From Astragalus membranaceus (lineage: Eukaryota; Streptophyta; Magnoliopsida; Fabales; Fabaceae), in NCBI GenBank assembly GCA_039519185.1, contig CM076848.1, positions 30,299,917 through 30,363,916 on the forward strand: DNA of 64,000 nucleotides, in the 5' to 3' direction. The notes below the pieces were generated by a model, which ran no database searches, was not told where the DNA came from, and was given only the letters and a program-made list of their open reading frames with translations. A program made the translations under genes and the position numbers. This document shows, one piece after another, positions 11,196 to 22,509 of this stretch (positions within the stretch are counted from its first letter, which is position 1; every line of letters begins with the position of its first letter).

Positions 11196-13168
11196 AGAAT
11201 TCCTTATGCAACTTGCGACCAAATTTTCTTTTTCATTTCTTAATTAAATTCGGTGAAACCAGTGCCTACTTTGTAGAGAATTCAGTCTATTTTCTAACTA
11301 AACGAGAATCATTCAAAACGGAGTTTAATTGAGAACACAAAACTTGCAAAAACCGAACCTACTCACAGATTATTTCCAGAAATTTGACCTAACTTTGGAG
11401 ACTCATAACTTGAGCTACACAAATCCAAATTTAACCAAACCAGTGCCAAAATGACAAAAATTAAGTCTATTTTCTAACAAAATATGTCCCATAATTTTTG
11501 GACAAACGAAAGGTTCCCAGTTTTAAAAATACAGAACCTATGTCCAGAATGCTCCCAGATTATTACCCTAACTTGTGGAGCCTATAACTAGAGATACACA
11601 ACTCCAAATCGAACGAAACCTACGCCAAAACGACCGGCGTGAAGTCTATTTTCAAGAACAAGTAAACATGGAATTTTTGGACTGACCGAACAGTCCCAGT
11701 TTCAAGAAAACCGCAACAGTGTCCATAATGCACAGAAACAATACGCAAGAAAAACCCCTTTAAGATCAATCATAGACAACATCACAAATAACAACACAAC
11801 CATTCAAAAATCATCAATTTCACATCGAGATAAGACATAGAGCTTAACCCTAACCCAATGCCCATCATATAACCCGTTACATTGAGAGAACCCACCCTTA
11901 CCTTGATTATGCCGAAGACGATGTTCTCTCTACGGAATCACCAACAAAACCACAGCAACAAAAGCTCTCTCCTTCCTTTCTCCTTAGCGCCGCGCACCCT
12001 TCCTTCTTCCTCTTCTCCCTTGTGCGCCGTACAACCTTTCTCTCCTCTCCTCTCTCTATTTCGCAAACCTTTCTTTCTTTCCTCTCAAAAAAATGCGAAA
12101 TGCCCAACCCTCACCACACTCCCCTCATGCGCCTACACCTTGGGCTTGGATTGCGGGCTTCGTCCAACTTAAGCCCGATCACTAGCACCACCCCCTTATA
12201 ATTAAAACACCCAATTATTATTTTAATATAACTAAACTAATAAATACCTAAATAATTCAATTAAATAAATTAATTAATTTATTTTGGGCGTTACAACTAT
12301 CCTACGTGGCAGTCCACGTAGGTGTACACTGTTCCTCTTCCTCACCCCTCCCCCCTGTTCCACTGTTCCTCTTCCTCCCCCCTCCCCCCTCCGTGAACCC
12401 CTCCCCCCTGTTCTCTGGGCCACTGTTCCTCTTCCTTACCCCTCCCCCTCCCCCCGCAGAGAGAGAAAACGAAAGAGAAAGAGAACGAAGGGGTTGCGAT
12501 GGTGATGGCTCTGGCGTTTGAGAGAGGAGGGAGAGCGACGGTGATTTGGGGGTGAGATGCGAAGAGGCGGGGGGAAAACGAGGGGGGATGCGAAGAGGCG
12601 AGAGGGAAAACGAGGGGGGAGATGCGAAGAGAGAGAGGGGAAACGAGGGGGGAGATGCGAAGAGAGAGAGAGAGAGAGAGAACGGCGAGGTGGGGAGATG
12701 CGAAGAGAGAGAGAAAGAGAGAACAGCGAGAGGGAAAACGAGGGGGGAGATGCGAAGAGAGAAAAATCACGGTTTGTAGAGGGAGAGGGGTCGTGGCTGT
12801 GGGGGGTCACGGTCGACGGAGGGAAAAGGAGGGAGGTGGTTGTGGGGTGGCCGTTGGTGGCTGACGGAGGGAAAGGAAGAGGAAACAGTGAGCTGAGTGG
12901 GTAGGTGGTGGGGGAGGGGTGAGGGAGGAAGAAAGAGGAACGAGAGAGGGGGGGTTGAAGAGGAAGATGAACTGTGCGCCTACGTGGACTGCCACGTAGG
13001 ATAATAAGTCAAAATACAGTTTTAATTTTGACCAAATTAAGAGGGGGACTTTGATTTTACAAATTGGGAAAATAGAGGGATCAAATTCGTCAAATTAAAA
13101 CTTGGGGGACCAAAATCGTGAGTTGGTAAAACTAGGGGGACCAAAACTGTAATTAAGCCTAAGGAGAA

Positions 13169-13678
13169 TGGTGCAACGGTTGGATTTCGGTTTCAGAAAT
13201 CCGAATGCACCGAAAACCGAAATTACCGGCGGATTAATTTCTAATTTTGAAATATCCGCCAAAATTCGAATTACCGGCGGATTTGGGGATCTCCCGCCAG
13301 AAAATTACATTACCGGCGGATTCCGATTCAAATTTCGAAATTGATGGATCCGCCGGAAAGTAACATTAGCAACAGATTTTATGTACCGTTTGATCCTGTG
13401 CGTACTGGCGGATTTAAACGGGCCACTACCGGCGGAAATTTAAACGGTTGGATTTCAAAAATCAGAAACGAAATCTACCGGTAATCGTCATTACCAGCGG
13501 TTTTAATTTTTTTTTTTCGGGAGAAATCTGCCGGTAATGGTACTAAAATCCGCCGGAAAATTTCTGGCGGTCCCGTAACCACCAGAAATGTCTCGAAATC
13601 CGCCGAAAATTTACCGGCGACACTATTCCGCCGGAAACCACCAAAAATCCGCCGGTAATACATATATTTCTGGTAGTG
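13169..13678. repeat. Subterminal repeat array and terminus of CACTA-1
   Basis: Many copies of ATTACCGGCGGAT or its complement in both orientations, ending at TTTCTGGTAGTG. In CACTA elements such arrays are binding sites for the element's own DNA-binding protein. The C- and G-rich motif is also dense in CG and CHG sites, potential methylation targets. Confidence 0.85.
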
Positions 13679-16600
13679 ATCTATTTAAGGTTGACTTATC
13701 CAACAAACCACGTACACATATTTTTTACCGCTTCTTCCGTTGATCGTCCACTAATTAACTTTAGCATCTGGAATTTTGCAGGTGCACTATCACTTTTGAT
13801 CACGCAAAGATCACTGTTGTATAATGTACACACGTGATTTAGGTAAGGTTTACCTAGAATCATTTCTTCCCCGGTAAAACAAATCATATTTTTTAGGTTA
13901 TAGGGCCAAGGCCTGTGCAGACTGAGCTGCTGCACAAGACCTAGCCCAATACCAATTGTTTAGGGCCCAAAAAAATGTTATATTGATTTGATAAAAGTAT
14001 AATTAGGTTTGAAGTTGTATTGAGATATTATTTACAATTTAAATATAGTAGTTTGAGTTTTTAGTGATTCATTTGATAAAAGTATAATTAAAACCCAATT
14101 TCTAAAATTTGAATCGGTCCTCCAAATTTTTTGAGACGACTCTATATAGAAAGAACAAAATTATGATTTTCTTGGAATTTCTACATGGCGAGGCGACATA
14201 ATTTCTCATACTTCTTGTTTTTTCCATCTAATTGAATTTTGGTCCGTCAAAAAGAAAGATTTAATTGAATTTTATTAAACCTATAATTTTTGGCGAAATT
14301 GATCTAATCTAACAGCAAGCTAGCTAGGTGGCTTTCTTGGTCGGTACGGTAATTGATAACCATCACAATTCGGGTTCGATTGATGCCAAGATAAAAATAG
14401 CATATATAACATGACAATAGGAAGTAGTATTAAACTCTCCTAGATATATCTACTTATAATATGTCAAAATTTAGGTTCTAATACAGCTACTAAAAGGGTC
14501 CCATTGTTGAATTTATCCATGGATGAGTGTCCAAGCCATTCTGGCCTAACTATTCGGTGGGAATTGGAAATGTTAAATGGTCATGTAATTGTACTTTGTA
14601 CCCTTGCTGTATTTTGTGTTTGTATATCTATATCTCTATCTATTTTCACACACACTATAAGATATTCCAACTTTACATTGCATTTTTAACACGTGTTAAA
14701 ACAATGCCATAACCTTCATCTATGTTGGAAATGTATTTAGGTTTAGCCTAAATCTATGTATATTGCAGGGGGGCAAAAAGCATTTCGTCAGCTTCAAACT
14801 CATTGTACAAAAAAATTAAATATTTTTCTAATTTAAATCACATGTCACGATTGCTAATTCAAGCATTAACCTAATATTAATAATGTAACCAAAGTTAAGT
14901 GAAAAGCTATATATATATATATCCTCCTCTCTGGCATTTACATGTTGATTACGAAAATAATTAGGAGTAGGGTCAGTCTCAAAAAGTCATGGCTCTCGTG
15001 TGGCATTGATTTTCATTCTCATTTCTCTTTTGTACTTGTTATTATTTGTTGCAAAGAAAAAGACCAAAAAGATGGCTAGACCCACAACACAACATAACCC
15101 TTTTTTTCTTCTTCTTCTTCTACCTTATGATAAAAAGCATTAGATAATAATCAATAATCATAGAACTTTTATTTTATTTAACTTTAAAGATTTTATTTTA
15201 TAACTCTCTCAACCAATGCACACGCCCTTAATCCCTTGTCCCACACACCAAAAAAAACACAAGGTACATGACCCCACATAGTCCTTTCAAGTGGGACCCA
15301 CAAAACTCTTCAATTATTTAATGCGCGTGCTTGTGCACGTGTGGTGTCCTCACTAACTATCTCTATCTTTATTGATCATTGATTTTTTTTTTCTTTCTCT
15401 TAATTGCCTTGCTGCCACATACATACGTACCACACAGCAAAATTAATTAAGATCATCAAATACGATTTTTATTATATAAAATATATTTTTGGTCATTAAT
15501 TTCAATCTATGGAATAAAAACGAGTTCGTCTTAATAGCAATAGTGTTTGTTAGGCTTCAAAGAGTAACAGTGAGGAGAGTTGGCCAACGTGTCGGTGACT
15601 GAGCAGTCAAAGGTGGAACTCAACTCAGTTACTATCTGGCCACGTCATCACACTTGACAATAGCACGTGTTGATCGCAGCTTCAGGTCCCTCCACATCAT
15701 AATCATCAACATCATTATTTCTCCTTTTCTTCAATTATTTAATTATGGAATCTGGTTAAATAACACATACCACTGATACCAGTACAGTAGTTGGTAAAAA
15801 CACTAGTGTGTATTAATCAATGAAAGTATTTTTTTCCTTTTCACTATTTTTTCTTGTTTCAAAAAAGAATGTATTTTTCCAGGAAAGTATTTTTTCTTTA
15901 TCAATAATTATTTTCTCCTTCTCTTTTGTAAATTTTCCAAGTAAGTATTTTTATTAATCAATGAAAGTATTTTTTTCCCTGTTCATTAATTTCTAAGAAA
16001 GTATTTTTTCCCCTTTATCACTCATTATTCTCTCCTTTTCTTTTGTAAATTTTCCAAGAAAGTATCTTTATTAAAAAATTAAAGTATTTTTTAGCCTTCA
16101 AAGAAAGTATTTGATTATTCAAAAAAAATCTTAAAATAAATATAGTATTCATTTTGTGTAATAAAACGTTAAAAACACTTGATGGTATTTTGTAAAATTG
16201 ACGAATATTTCTAGTTATTTTGTGATTACTTGACCACGGTAGTTATAACTCTGGTTATCATATTTTGACAAATATAAATATTTATTATACTAAAAATAAA
16301 AACATATTTAATAGTCACCAAGTAGAAATATTTTTTGACGAAAAATAATTAGAAATATTGAATAATATATTTTGGATCATTTTAATAAGTTTCCTAATAT
16401 CAATAAAAAAAATACTAAATATCTCTTCAAAACAACATTTCATACATTAGATGCTTTTAATTTTAGAGTTTAATTTATACGTATTATATGTCGGTGAAAC
16501 TCACATATTACTTAATGATGTCTTGGCACATCGTTAGATGCATGTGTAAAATATTCTTACAATTTGCATGTAAATAAATTCTTAATAGATAATTTTTATT

Positions 16601-16861
16601 TTTTAAACTAACTAATACTTTTGACTATTTGTTGTAGTAGTTCTCTGTCTAAAATTTGTTACAGACCCAATTTCCTATTGTATTCAATATAAAAACAAAA
16701 ATTATCCAATTTAAAAGAGTAACAAAACAATTAATAAGAATAAGTTTGGTATATAACTAAAAATAGCTTCAATATATTTATATTTGGTAACATGAATAAG
16801 TGGCTAGAGTTTTAAGTATCACTATTGTATGGCAGTTTTTTCTGTGTGCCTATTGAAATAT
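13679..16861. other. Intergenic DNA, no gene recognised
   Basis: Mostly AT-rich single-copy-looking DNA. A 79-codon minus-strand frame at 13935-13696 matches nothing I recognise. CACGTG- and CACGTCA-type sites occur at about 15335, 15644 and 15665, but no gene start follows them. Confidence 0.55.
15790..16090. repeat. Imperfect tandem repeats with AAAGTATTTTTT core
   Basis: A unit of roughly 120 bases recurs, each copy with GAAAGTATTTTTT, then TTATCA and CTCCTT-type pyrimidine runs and TTTTGTAAATTTTCCAAG. Divergence between copies is considerable. There is no coding content. Confidence 0.6.
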
Positions 16862-16869
16862 GTATCTCT

Positions 16870-17065
16870 CAAACCCAGAGCGTGGGTTCAACGGTTGAGG
16901 TTGATCCTCTCTTAACCAATGGTCGAGGGTTCGATCCCCGCATTGGGTACGGAGCAGCGTTAAAACTATGCCCCAGTTGTCCTGCCCCTCGAAACACCTA
17001 CAATGAGCGAGGGATTGGTCACTGCTGTCCGTGCGGTGGATACCAGGATTTAAAAAAAAAAATAG
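16870..17065 (+). mobile_element. tRNA-derived SINE (family S1), full length
   Basis: A 196-base unit beginning near CAAACCCAGAGCGTGG, with a B-box-like GGGTTCGATCCCCG and a 3' A-rich tail. It is flanked by the 8-base duplication GTATCTCT at 16862-16869 and 17066-17073. A second copy of the family lies inverted at 32023-32219. It is transcribed by RNA polymerase III in the family and mobilised by LINE enzymes. Confidence 0.9.
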
Positions 17066-17073
17066 GTATCTCT

Positions 17074-17959
17074 AATATATATACTCTCTATAGCGAATCC
17101 ATTTAGTATTGTGGGTTTTATTTGGATGTGGATTTATTGATTTAACCCAAATAATAATAATGTTTTTTACAGAAAAAATAATAAAGTGATGATATTATAA
17201 AAGGCAGAATATAGAATTGGCCTTATATTAGGTCTTTCTTTGGATCTTTTATTCTAACTTTCACAAAACTACCCAAACCTTTCTTCCCAATTTTCAGTGC
17301 CCATTTATTGATAGTGATAAGAAACTCATCAATATTGGGCCCCAATTATGAAATCATACTCTTTTGGACCTTTTAGATTACAGAGAAAGGGAGTGAAATT
17401 TTTGTTTCCGGCTTCATCTGCCGCTCATTTTTGCTGATAGAAGAAAGAGAAAGAAAAAAAAGGAGACGGTCGCAAATTGACAGCCACGTCACTCTCAATT
17501 AACAACAAACTTTTCAATATCACTAGCTTACAAACCAATATAAAAGTATTATAATATTATTAAATTTAACGACAAATTTTGTATACATTGAACTGAAAAT
17601 CTAAGAAGTTAAATGAAATCCTTACGGCTACTACTAACTTCAGATGAATGCCAACGTGAGAGGAAATGCTTACGTGGAACTTTATGGTTCGTAGATGAGG
17701 TCAAGTGTTTGCAGAGGACAGAGACGTCAGTTAAGTGGTGACAGGTGGGTGAGTATAGTAAAGCTCAATCAAAGAGTGTGGTGTTGGGGAAGCGAGGAGA
17801 GAGAGAGTGGGGAAAGTACTGAGAGTGTGAGAGGCACAAATGCACGAGATAAATTTTGTTGTCGTTGGCAGAGATTCACTTCTTCACTTTCCATTTGCTG
17901 AGAGAGAAGATACCCAAATAACTGTAAAAACTGTTTACTGTGGTTGTTTTCAGGAATTG

Positions 17960-17960
<1 letters not shown>
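17074..17960. other. Intergenic DNA with promoter-like composition, no gene assigned
   Basis: Contains CCACGTCA (about 17484), purine-rich GAGA stretches and short frames (17695-17901, 17840-18022) that end in (TA)n repeat and match nothing known to me. A transcript cannot be excluded, but nothing supports a protein. Confidence 0.45.
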
Positions 17961-18023
<63 letters not shown>

Positions 18024-18249
18024 TATATAGCTTGGTAGTTATTGTTAGTTTGTTAGGTAATTCGGTTAGAGTTAGTTTTATAGTTACTAGTTTGTTACAT
18101 ATTAGTTAGGTGATTGATTACAATGAGAGTTTGACCTTATATATATAGATCCAATCTCACCTAACTAATATGTAACAAACTAGTAACTATAAAACTAACT
18201 CTAACCGAATTACCTAACAAACTAACAATAACTACCAAGCTATATATCT

Positions 18250-18322
<73 letters not shown>
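17961..18322. repeat. (TA)n tracts enclosing a perfect inverted repeat
   Basis: Long TA dinucleotide tracts at about 17962-18018 and 18252-18322 flank two arms, 18019-18113 and 18157-18251, that are perfect reverse complements over about 95 bases by eye. A 43-base loop separates them. The arm contains GTTAGTTTGTTAGGTAATTC. It may be a foldback element inserted in TA repeat, or an inverted duplication. Confidence 0.85.
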
Positions 18323-18325
<3 letters not shown>

Positions 18326-18646
18326 CAGTCATATCTCCTTTCTATTTGTGTCCCCACACCGTTTTCACCCCCCTACTAATTTTCTACTAGTAAAAATCAA
18401 ACAAAAAAATATATAACTGAATTTTTGGATTTACTATAGAGGTCTAATTACAATGGTTGATGGAAAACGAATAATTTTCTATTTTAATTATAGATTTCTT
18501 TTATATGTTAAATCAATATAAAAATATTTTACACTTACATTCAATCACGTGTTTTCATATCATTTAATGAATAACTAATAAAAAAATATCATTTAATGAA
18601 TATGAGTATATGACGAATCATATATTTTCAAAGTTTAAATTCATTA

Positions 18647-18659
18647 TTGTCAAAAAAAA
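18647..18659 (+). mobile_element. Extreme 5'-truncated retroposon: 13 bases between long target duplications
   Basis: The insert TTGTCAAAAAAAA is flanked by AAGTTTAAATTCATTA (18631-18646) and AAGTTTAAACTCATTA (18660-18675), one mismatch in 16. This is the pattern left when LINE machinery copies only the tail of a template. Confidence 0.7.
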
Positions 18660-18785
18660 AAGTTTAAACTCATTAAAATGACGTGGGAGTAATTAATTAT
18701 TGAATGTGTGTGTAAAATGTAGAATGGGCGTAAAATTTCAATTTTTTAAATATATTTCCACAAACACATAACTTATTTACCGATA

Positions 18786-18975
18786 AGGGTTGAGTTAGGA
18801 TCTGATCCTAAGGTCTCAAGTTAGAGTCTTGTGTGTCAAAAACTCTATTGGGATGAGAGAATTATACAGATTGACAAAGTCGAGTATATGTGGCCAGCCA
18901 GATTCTCCGGTATAGATTAGTTATCAACAAAATCGATGGATACTACATACCAATAACACAGTAGTAAAAAATATA
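18786..18975 (+). mobile_element. Old SINE copy (family S2), degraded
   Basis: Resembles the complement of the SINE at 39961-40172, sharing GGTCTC, ACTCT(A/G)TTGGGA, TGGCCAGCCA and ATAGATTAGT segments in the same order. There are many substitutions, and I did not find convincing target duplications. Confidence 0.6.
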
Positions 18976-19334
18976 TAAGTTATTCTATTGACTTATTATC
19001 GGCTTATTTTGTAAATTGTGCTTTCTATTTTAATTTTAATGTTTTAACCTTGAATTTAACATGTTTAAAATTAAGAACATGTAGTATCATAAAATACTTT
19101 AATCATGATTCATTCATGAAAATATTTTTAAAAAGAAAATGCTAAATGTTACGAGAAATTTTTGCAAGAAAAATAATATTGCTACATGACAGGCGACAAC
19201 ATAAAAAACTTAAAAATTATAACTACCTGCACTCTCATGTATTGTTAGTCAGTTAGTGATTAATGGTCAAATGCTCTATTTTTCCTACACTCTTCCCTTT
19301 CTTGCAAAAATTATTCATAACAAAAAACAACGCT

Positions 19335-19600
19335 CACTAGTGCAAATTTGACATTAAAAAGCACCATTTAGCATCAGTTGTTTGAAAACCCGATGCTAAA
19401 TGTATGACCGTGGCAATTTTGCAATTAAATGGAAGTTTTCAGTATTCACGCCTACATTTAGCATCGGTTGTTTAAACAGCCGATGTTAAATGTGCATTGT
19501 GACCGACCTTTAGTATCGGTTGTAGTAATAATCGATGTTAAATGTGTGTGTCAAACACATTTAGCGTCGGGTTTTAAGACACCCAATACAAAATGTTCAA
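19335..19600 (+). repeat. 5' terminus and subterminal repeats of CACTA-2
   Basis: Terminal CACTAGTGC is followed by about six copies of the TTTAGCATCGGTTG motif and its complement CCGATGCTAAATG. These are the probable binding sites of the element-encoded protein. Confidence 0.85.
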
Positions 19601-19875
19601 TTTTTTTCGTATCATTCCAACACCAGCTCGCGTTCTCTCATACTCTCTTCTCTCTGAACTCTCAGTTCTCTCTTCTCTCATACTCTCATCTCTTCCGTCG
19701 CGTTCTCACTTACGTTCTCTCTCAACTCTCATCTCTTTCGTCGCCGTCCCCGTCGCCTTCTGAGCTCTCATCTCTTCCGTCGCGTTCTCACTCGCAGGGA
19801 ATCTTCGAGCTTCGCAGAGAACCCTAAGTTATTTTCTCCTCGTCGTCGTTGCTCGGTCGTTGTCGCCTTGGTGGC
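19601..19875 (+). promoter_or_regulatory. Pyrimidine-rich leader of CACTA-2
   Basis: TCTC-rich sequence ending with AGAACCCTAAGTT and CGTCGTCGTTGCTCGG, typical of a plant 5' untranslated exon. A related leader follows the insert at 21405-21550 (AAACCCTAAGTTGCTCGCC), and another is in the inner copy at 30510-30800. No protein is supported. Confidence 0.5.
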
Positions 19876-21404
19876 TGAAAAAGTGTGCAAGTATACACAG
19901 TCACAAACAATGAGTATAAAAGATCGAACCCACAGGGATTGGATTAACTCTTGTAGCTTAAAAGTGTATAAATTAGTGTGAACTATACTACTCACAATTT
20001 GGGATGATGGTGATAAGTAAACAGAATGCAAATAAGTAATAGAATGTAGAGAAAATCAGTTGAGAATGAGAGTTGAAATGTCTTTACCAAATAAGTCACT
20101 TTCAAGAGTTTTGTGCATTTAAGTGGTGCAGGTGCACTGGATGCAGCTGCATCAGTATGTGCTTTTCAGTCACTTTCTTTAGAGTTTCATTACAAGCTTC
20201 CTATGTCTAGGCATGCTAAATAAGTTCACTCTTGCCTCTTAAGTACCCACTGAATCACCCTAAGGACTATGTTATCCTATGTCTAGGACTTAACATGACA
20301 TAGGATAACATGGAATTAACAAAGGTTTCTTTATTAAAACAAGTTAACAAAGACTTTATAACACTCACCCTTATTAGTTCTTGAGTTCTTAATTGTAAAC
20401 CATGTCTGCTTTTATAAATCTACTTATTTCAAGCGATCAACCTTAAAACAAGTGTTGAAAGAAGTGTTACACAAGAACTAAAATGCATACATTATATAAA
20501 AGCACAACAACTTACTTAAAAGATCATTATAAGGTTAGAACATCTCAACTAAAGAAATTTAGCTCATGTTAGACATTGCAAGACATATATAAACTGAATA
20601 GAACATGTTTATATACTTGAAATCATAAAAGAAAGCAACAAGGTAAATGTTACACAAGTTGGAGTTCCTTTGCATGAATTCCCAAGCAATGCAGGTGCAC
20701 TGATTCCCTGCACTTAGCTAGCACTACGTGGAAGTGAAGAAAGAAGTTGTCAATTCCTTCCTTACCTTCCTGAAAACTTAAAAACTATCTAAAACTAATT
20801 CTAAGGATGTCTTGTTGATATCTTGAGGTGTGTTTTCAATTGAGAAGTGAGGGTCCTTTTATAGCCTTCAAAAAGTGAGACTCCCTTGGAGATTAAGCTA
20901 ACTTGAGGAGTTAACTAGGGTTAAGTTTCTGAACTTCAAACAGCAAATTGAATCCCACACTCAAACACAAATGGAGGTCCAATAATGGATGGTCAAGTGT
21001 CCCTAGGTGAGTGACTCTTCAAACCTAACTTCTATCGTAGGCGCCGAAATTTGCAAGTTGCATGTGCCCCATGTGATCCATGACTAAGCATGATGTCATC
21101 AATGAAGTGCTGGTGCATTGGTATGATCTATGGTGCTTCTTGCATTTGTAATCTGTTTTCAGTGCAGGAGCATTAAGTGCAGGTGCACTGTTGTTTCCTA
21201 GTGCAGGTGCATTGAACAAACACATCAAACATACCAATATATATATATATACACACAAGATGCTAAGCCATGAGTGTGGCCCTTCTTAAAAACCTTAAAT
21301 GTTGTTATTTTATTCATACAACTATATTTAACACATATTGTACTTGAGTTTAGGTATTTATTTAGGTTTAGATGCATAAATAACTCTATATAAAATAGAG
21401 TTGT
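19876..21404. other. Unassigned 1.5 kb insert in the CACTA-2 leader, with GTGCAGGTGCA repeats
   Basis: The sequence separates two pieces of CACTA leader. It begins near AAGTGTGCAAGTATACACAG and has GATCGAACCCACAGGG, wording I associate with non-autonomous plant retroelements but cannot name. The phrase GTGCAGGTGCA(C/T)TG or close variants recur about six times (20127, 20691, 21100, 21165, 21178, 21200). No open frame is convincing and I found no clean target duplication. Confidence 0.5.
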
Positions 21405-22509
21405 CACGCCTATCTCGCCATCGCCTTCAGTGCAGAGAAATTTTCGAAACCCTAAGTTGCTCGCCCTCTCCGTTGCTTGCTTGTTGTCGCCCTCGCCGTT
21501 GTTTACTCGCCGTAGCTTGCTCACCGTCGGCGTCGCCTTCAGTTCAGGTACCCATAGTTGTGTTTCTAACTGTTCTTAGTTTTTGACATTTGTGAGTTGG
21601 GTGTTTTCTGTTTTACTATTTTCTATTGTAAACCCCCTCCCCCTCTATTCAATGGTAACTTAAGGAAACGTGTTTTCTATTTATGAAAATGTTGCAGGCT
21701 TGAATCTTTGTTTGTCTCGCATATTATCACTGAAGTTCTTGTCACTGAATGCATTCTTATTATTCTTTTCTGAAATTATTAGCATGTTTGTGACTCATAG
21801 GGTATAATACTTATCTAATTTAAAGAGTTGATGGACTCATAGGGTATAATACTTATTATAAAAAGAAAAGAACATCTAAGGGGTTGTTTGGCTTGAGAAA
21901 CCATTTTCTTTTTTCAATTATTGTTTTCACTTTATATTGAAAAATGTCCCTAATTTTTACTCTTTCCTATTTTCAAAGAATTGTACTCAAATGGTGGGAA
22001 CAAAATCTGTTTTCACTATTTCCTGGACACATTTTTGAAAACAAAACTTTTCTCAAACCAATATTGCCTTACCTTGACAGAAGTTGGTGTAAATAAGAAT
22101 TATAGCAACAAATACGTAGTGATTATTTTACGTTTTTGACATTGTTCAAACTGTTCAAATTGCCTTACCTTGACAGAAGTTAATTCTTTAAAAATGATTT
22201 TAGGCAGCAACTCTTTTAAGAAGAATATAATCTCTTAAAATGTGTTCACTTGATTGATTCATTGTTTGTTATTCAGTCTTCTAAGTTGGTGGATCAACCC
22301 TGGATTCTCATCATTGATTTTGTTGTTGATTATGGTAAAGATAGAGATGTTCACATAAGTTGTTGTTGATTCTCATCACATATTTGTTGTTGATTTTGGC
22401 ATATGTTTCAGAGAGAGAGGCAGAAGAAGTTGAGCCATACTGGATGCTCTGCCTAATCTAGAACAGTAAGTTGTAGTAGTACTAGTCATTAAATATTAAT
22501 TACCACAAA
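21405..22509 (+). other. CACTA-2 leader continuation and probable intron
   Basis: A second leader-like segment (21405-21550), then AT-rich DNA with TTGCAG and splice-like sites up to the nested CACTA. TTACCTTGACAGAAGTT occurs twice (22070 and 22165), a local duplication. No coding region seen. Confidence 0.5.

Larger units (their letters stand above)
9439..12295 (-). repeat. Solo LTR (family L1) inserted in the left inverted repeat of the MULE
   Basis: The unit runs from TGTAACACCCC (9439) to GGGCGTTACA (12295), about 2.86 kb, with no internal retrotransposon genes. It is flanked by ATTAT (9434-9438) and ACTAT (12296-12300), a 5-base duplication with one change. The uninterrupted partner repeat on the right side of the MULE reads TTATTATCCTACG, which confirms the insertion point. 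The unit holds (TA)n tracts at about 10098-10200 and a GC-rich minisatellite at 10905-11195. On the minus strand a splice-donor-like AAGGTAAGGG lies near 11900. It was left by recombination between two LTRs of a once longer element. Confidence 0.9.
9281..13159. mobile_element. Mutator-like element (non-autonomous) with 9-base target duplication
   Basis: Terminal inverted repeats begin GGCTTAATTACAG at 9281 and end CTGTAATTAAGCC at 13159. The flanking 9-mer TAAGGAGAA is identical at 9272-9280 and 13160-13168, the size expected of a Mutator-like insertion. The inverted repeats extend about 185 bases, and the left one is split at 9438 by a solo LTR. Without that LTR the element is about 1.0 kb. 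Its interior (12330-12960) is purine/pyrimidine-biased GAGA and CCCTCC sequence with no transposase, so it depends on enzyme supplied elsewhere. Confidence 0.93.
6948..13678 (-). mobile_element. CACTA (En/Spm) transposon CACTA-1, right-hand part
   Basis: The right terminus TTTCTGGTAGTG ends at 13678, which reads CACTACCAGAAA on the minus strand. Next to it (13169-13678) is a dense array of TCCGCCGGTAAT-type subterminal repeats in both orientations. A TNP2-type transposase reads leftward from 8511. The element continues left of the Tat insertion and out of the window, so its other terminus and its 3-base target duplication cannot be checked. It hosts a MULE (9281-13159) and the Tat element. 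The same subterminal motif marks the elements at 22510-23702 and 49460-50765. Confidence 0.85.

Noticed and set aside
12284..12995. Several open frames rich in Arg/Glu/Gly or Ser/Pro/Leu
   Set aside because: They arise from purine/pyrimidine-biased filler inside the non-autonomous MULE and appear on both strands at once.
13696..13935. 79-codon minus-strand frame next to the CACTA-1 terminus
   Set aside because: No recognisable domain, no good start context and no neighbouring exons; could be chance.
16890..16950. Possible genuine tRNA gene
   Set aside because: Box A/B-like motifs are present but no cloverleaf can be drawn, and the unit has a poly-A tail and target duplications, so it is a SINE.
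17695..18022. Short plus-strand frames after a promoter-like stretch
   Set aside because: They end in (TA)n translation and match nothing; composition alone is not enough to call a gene.
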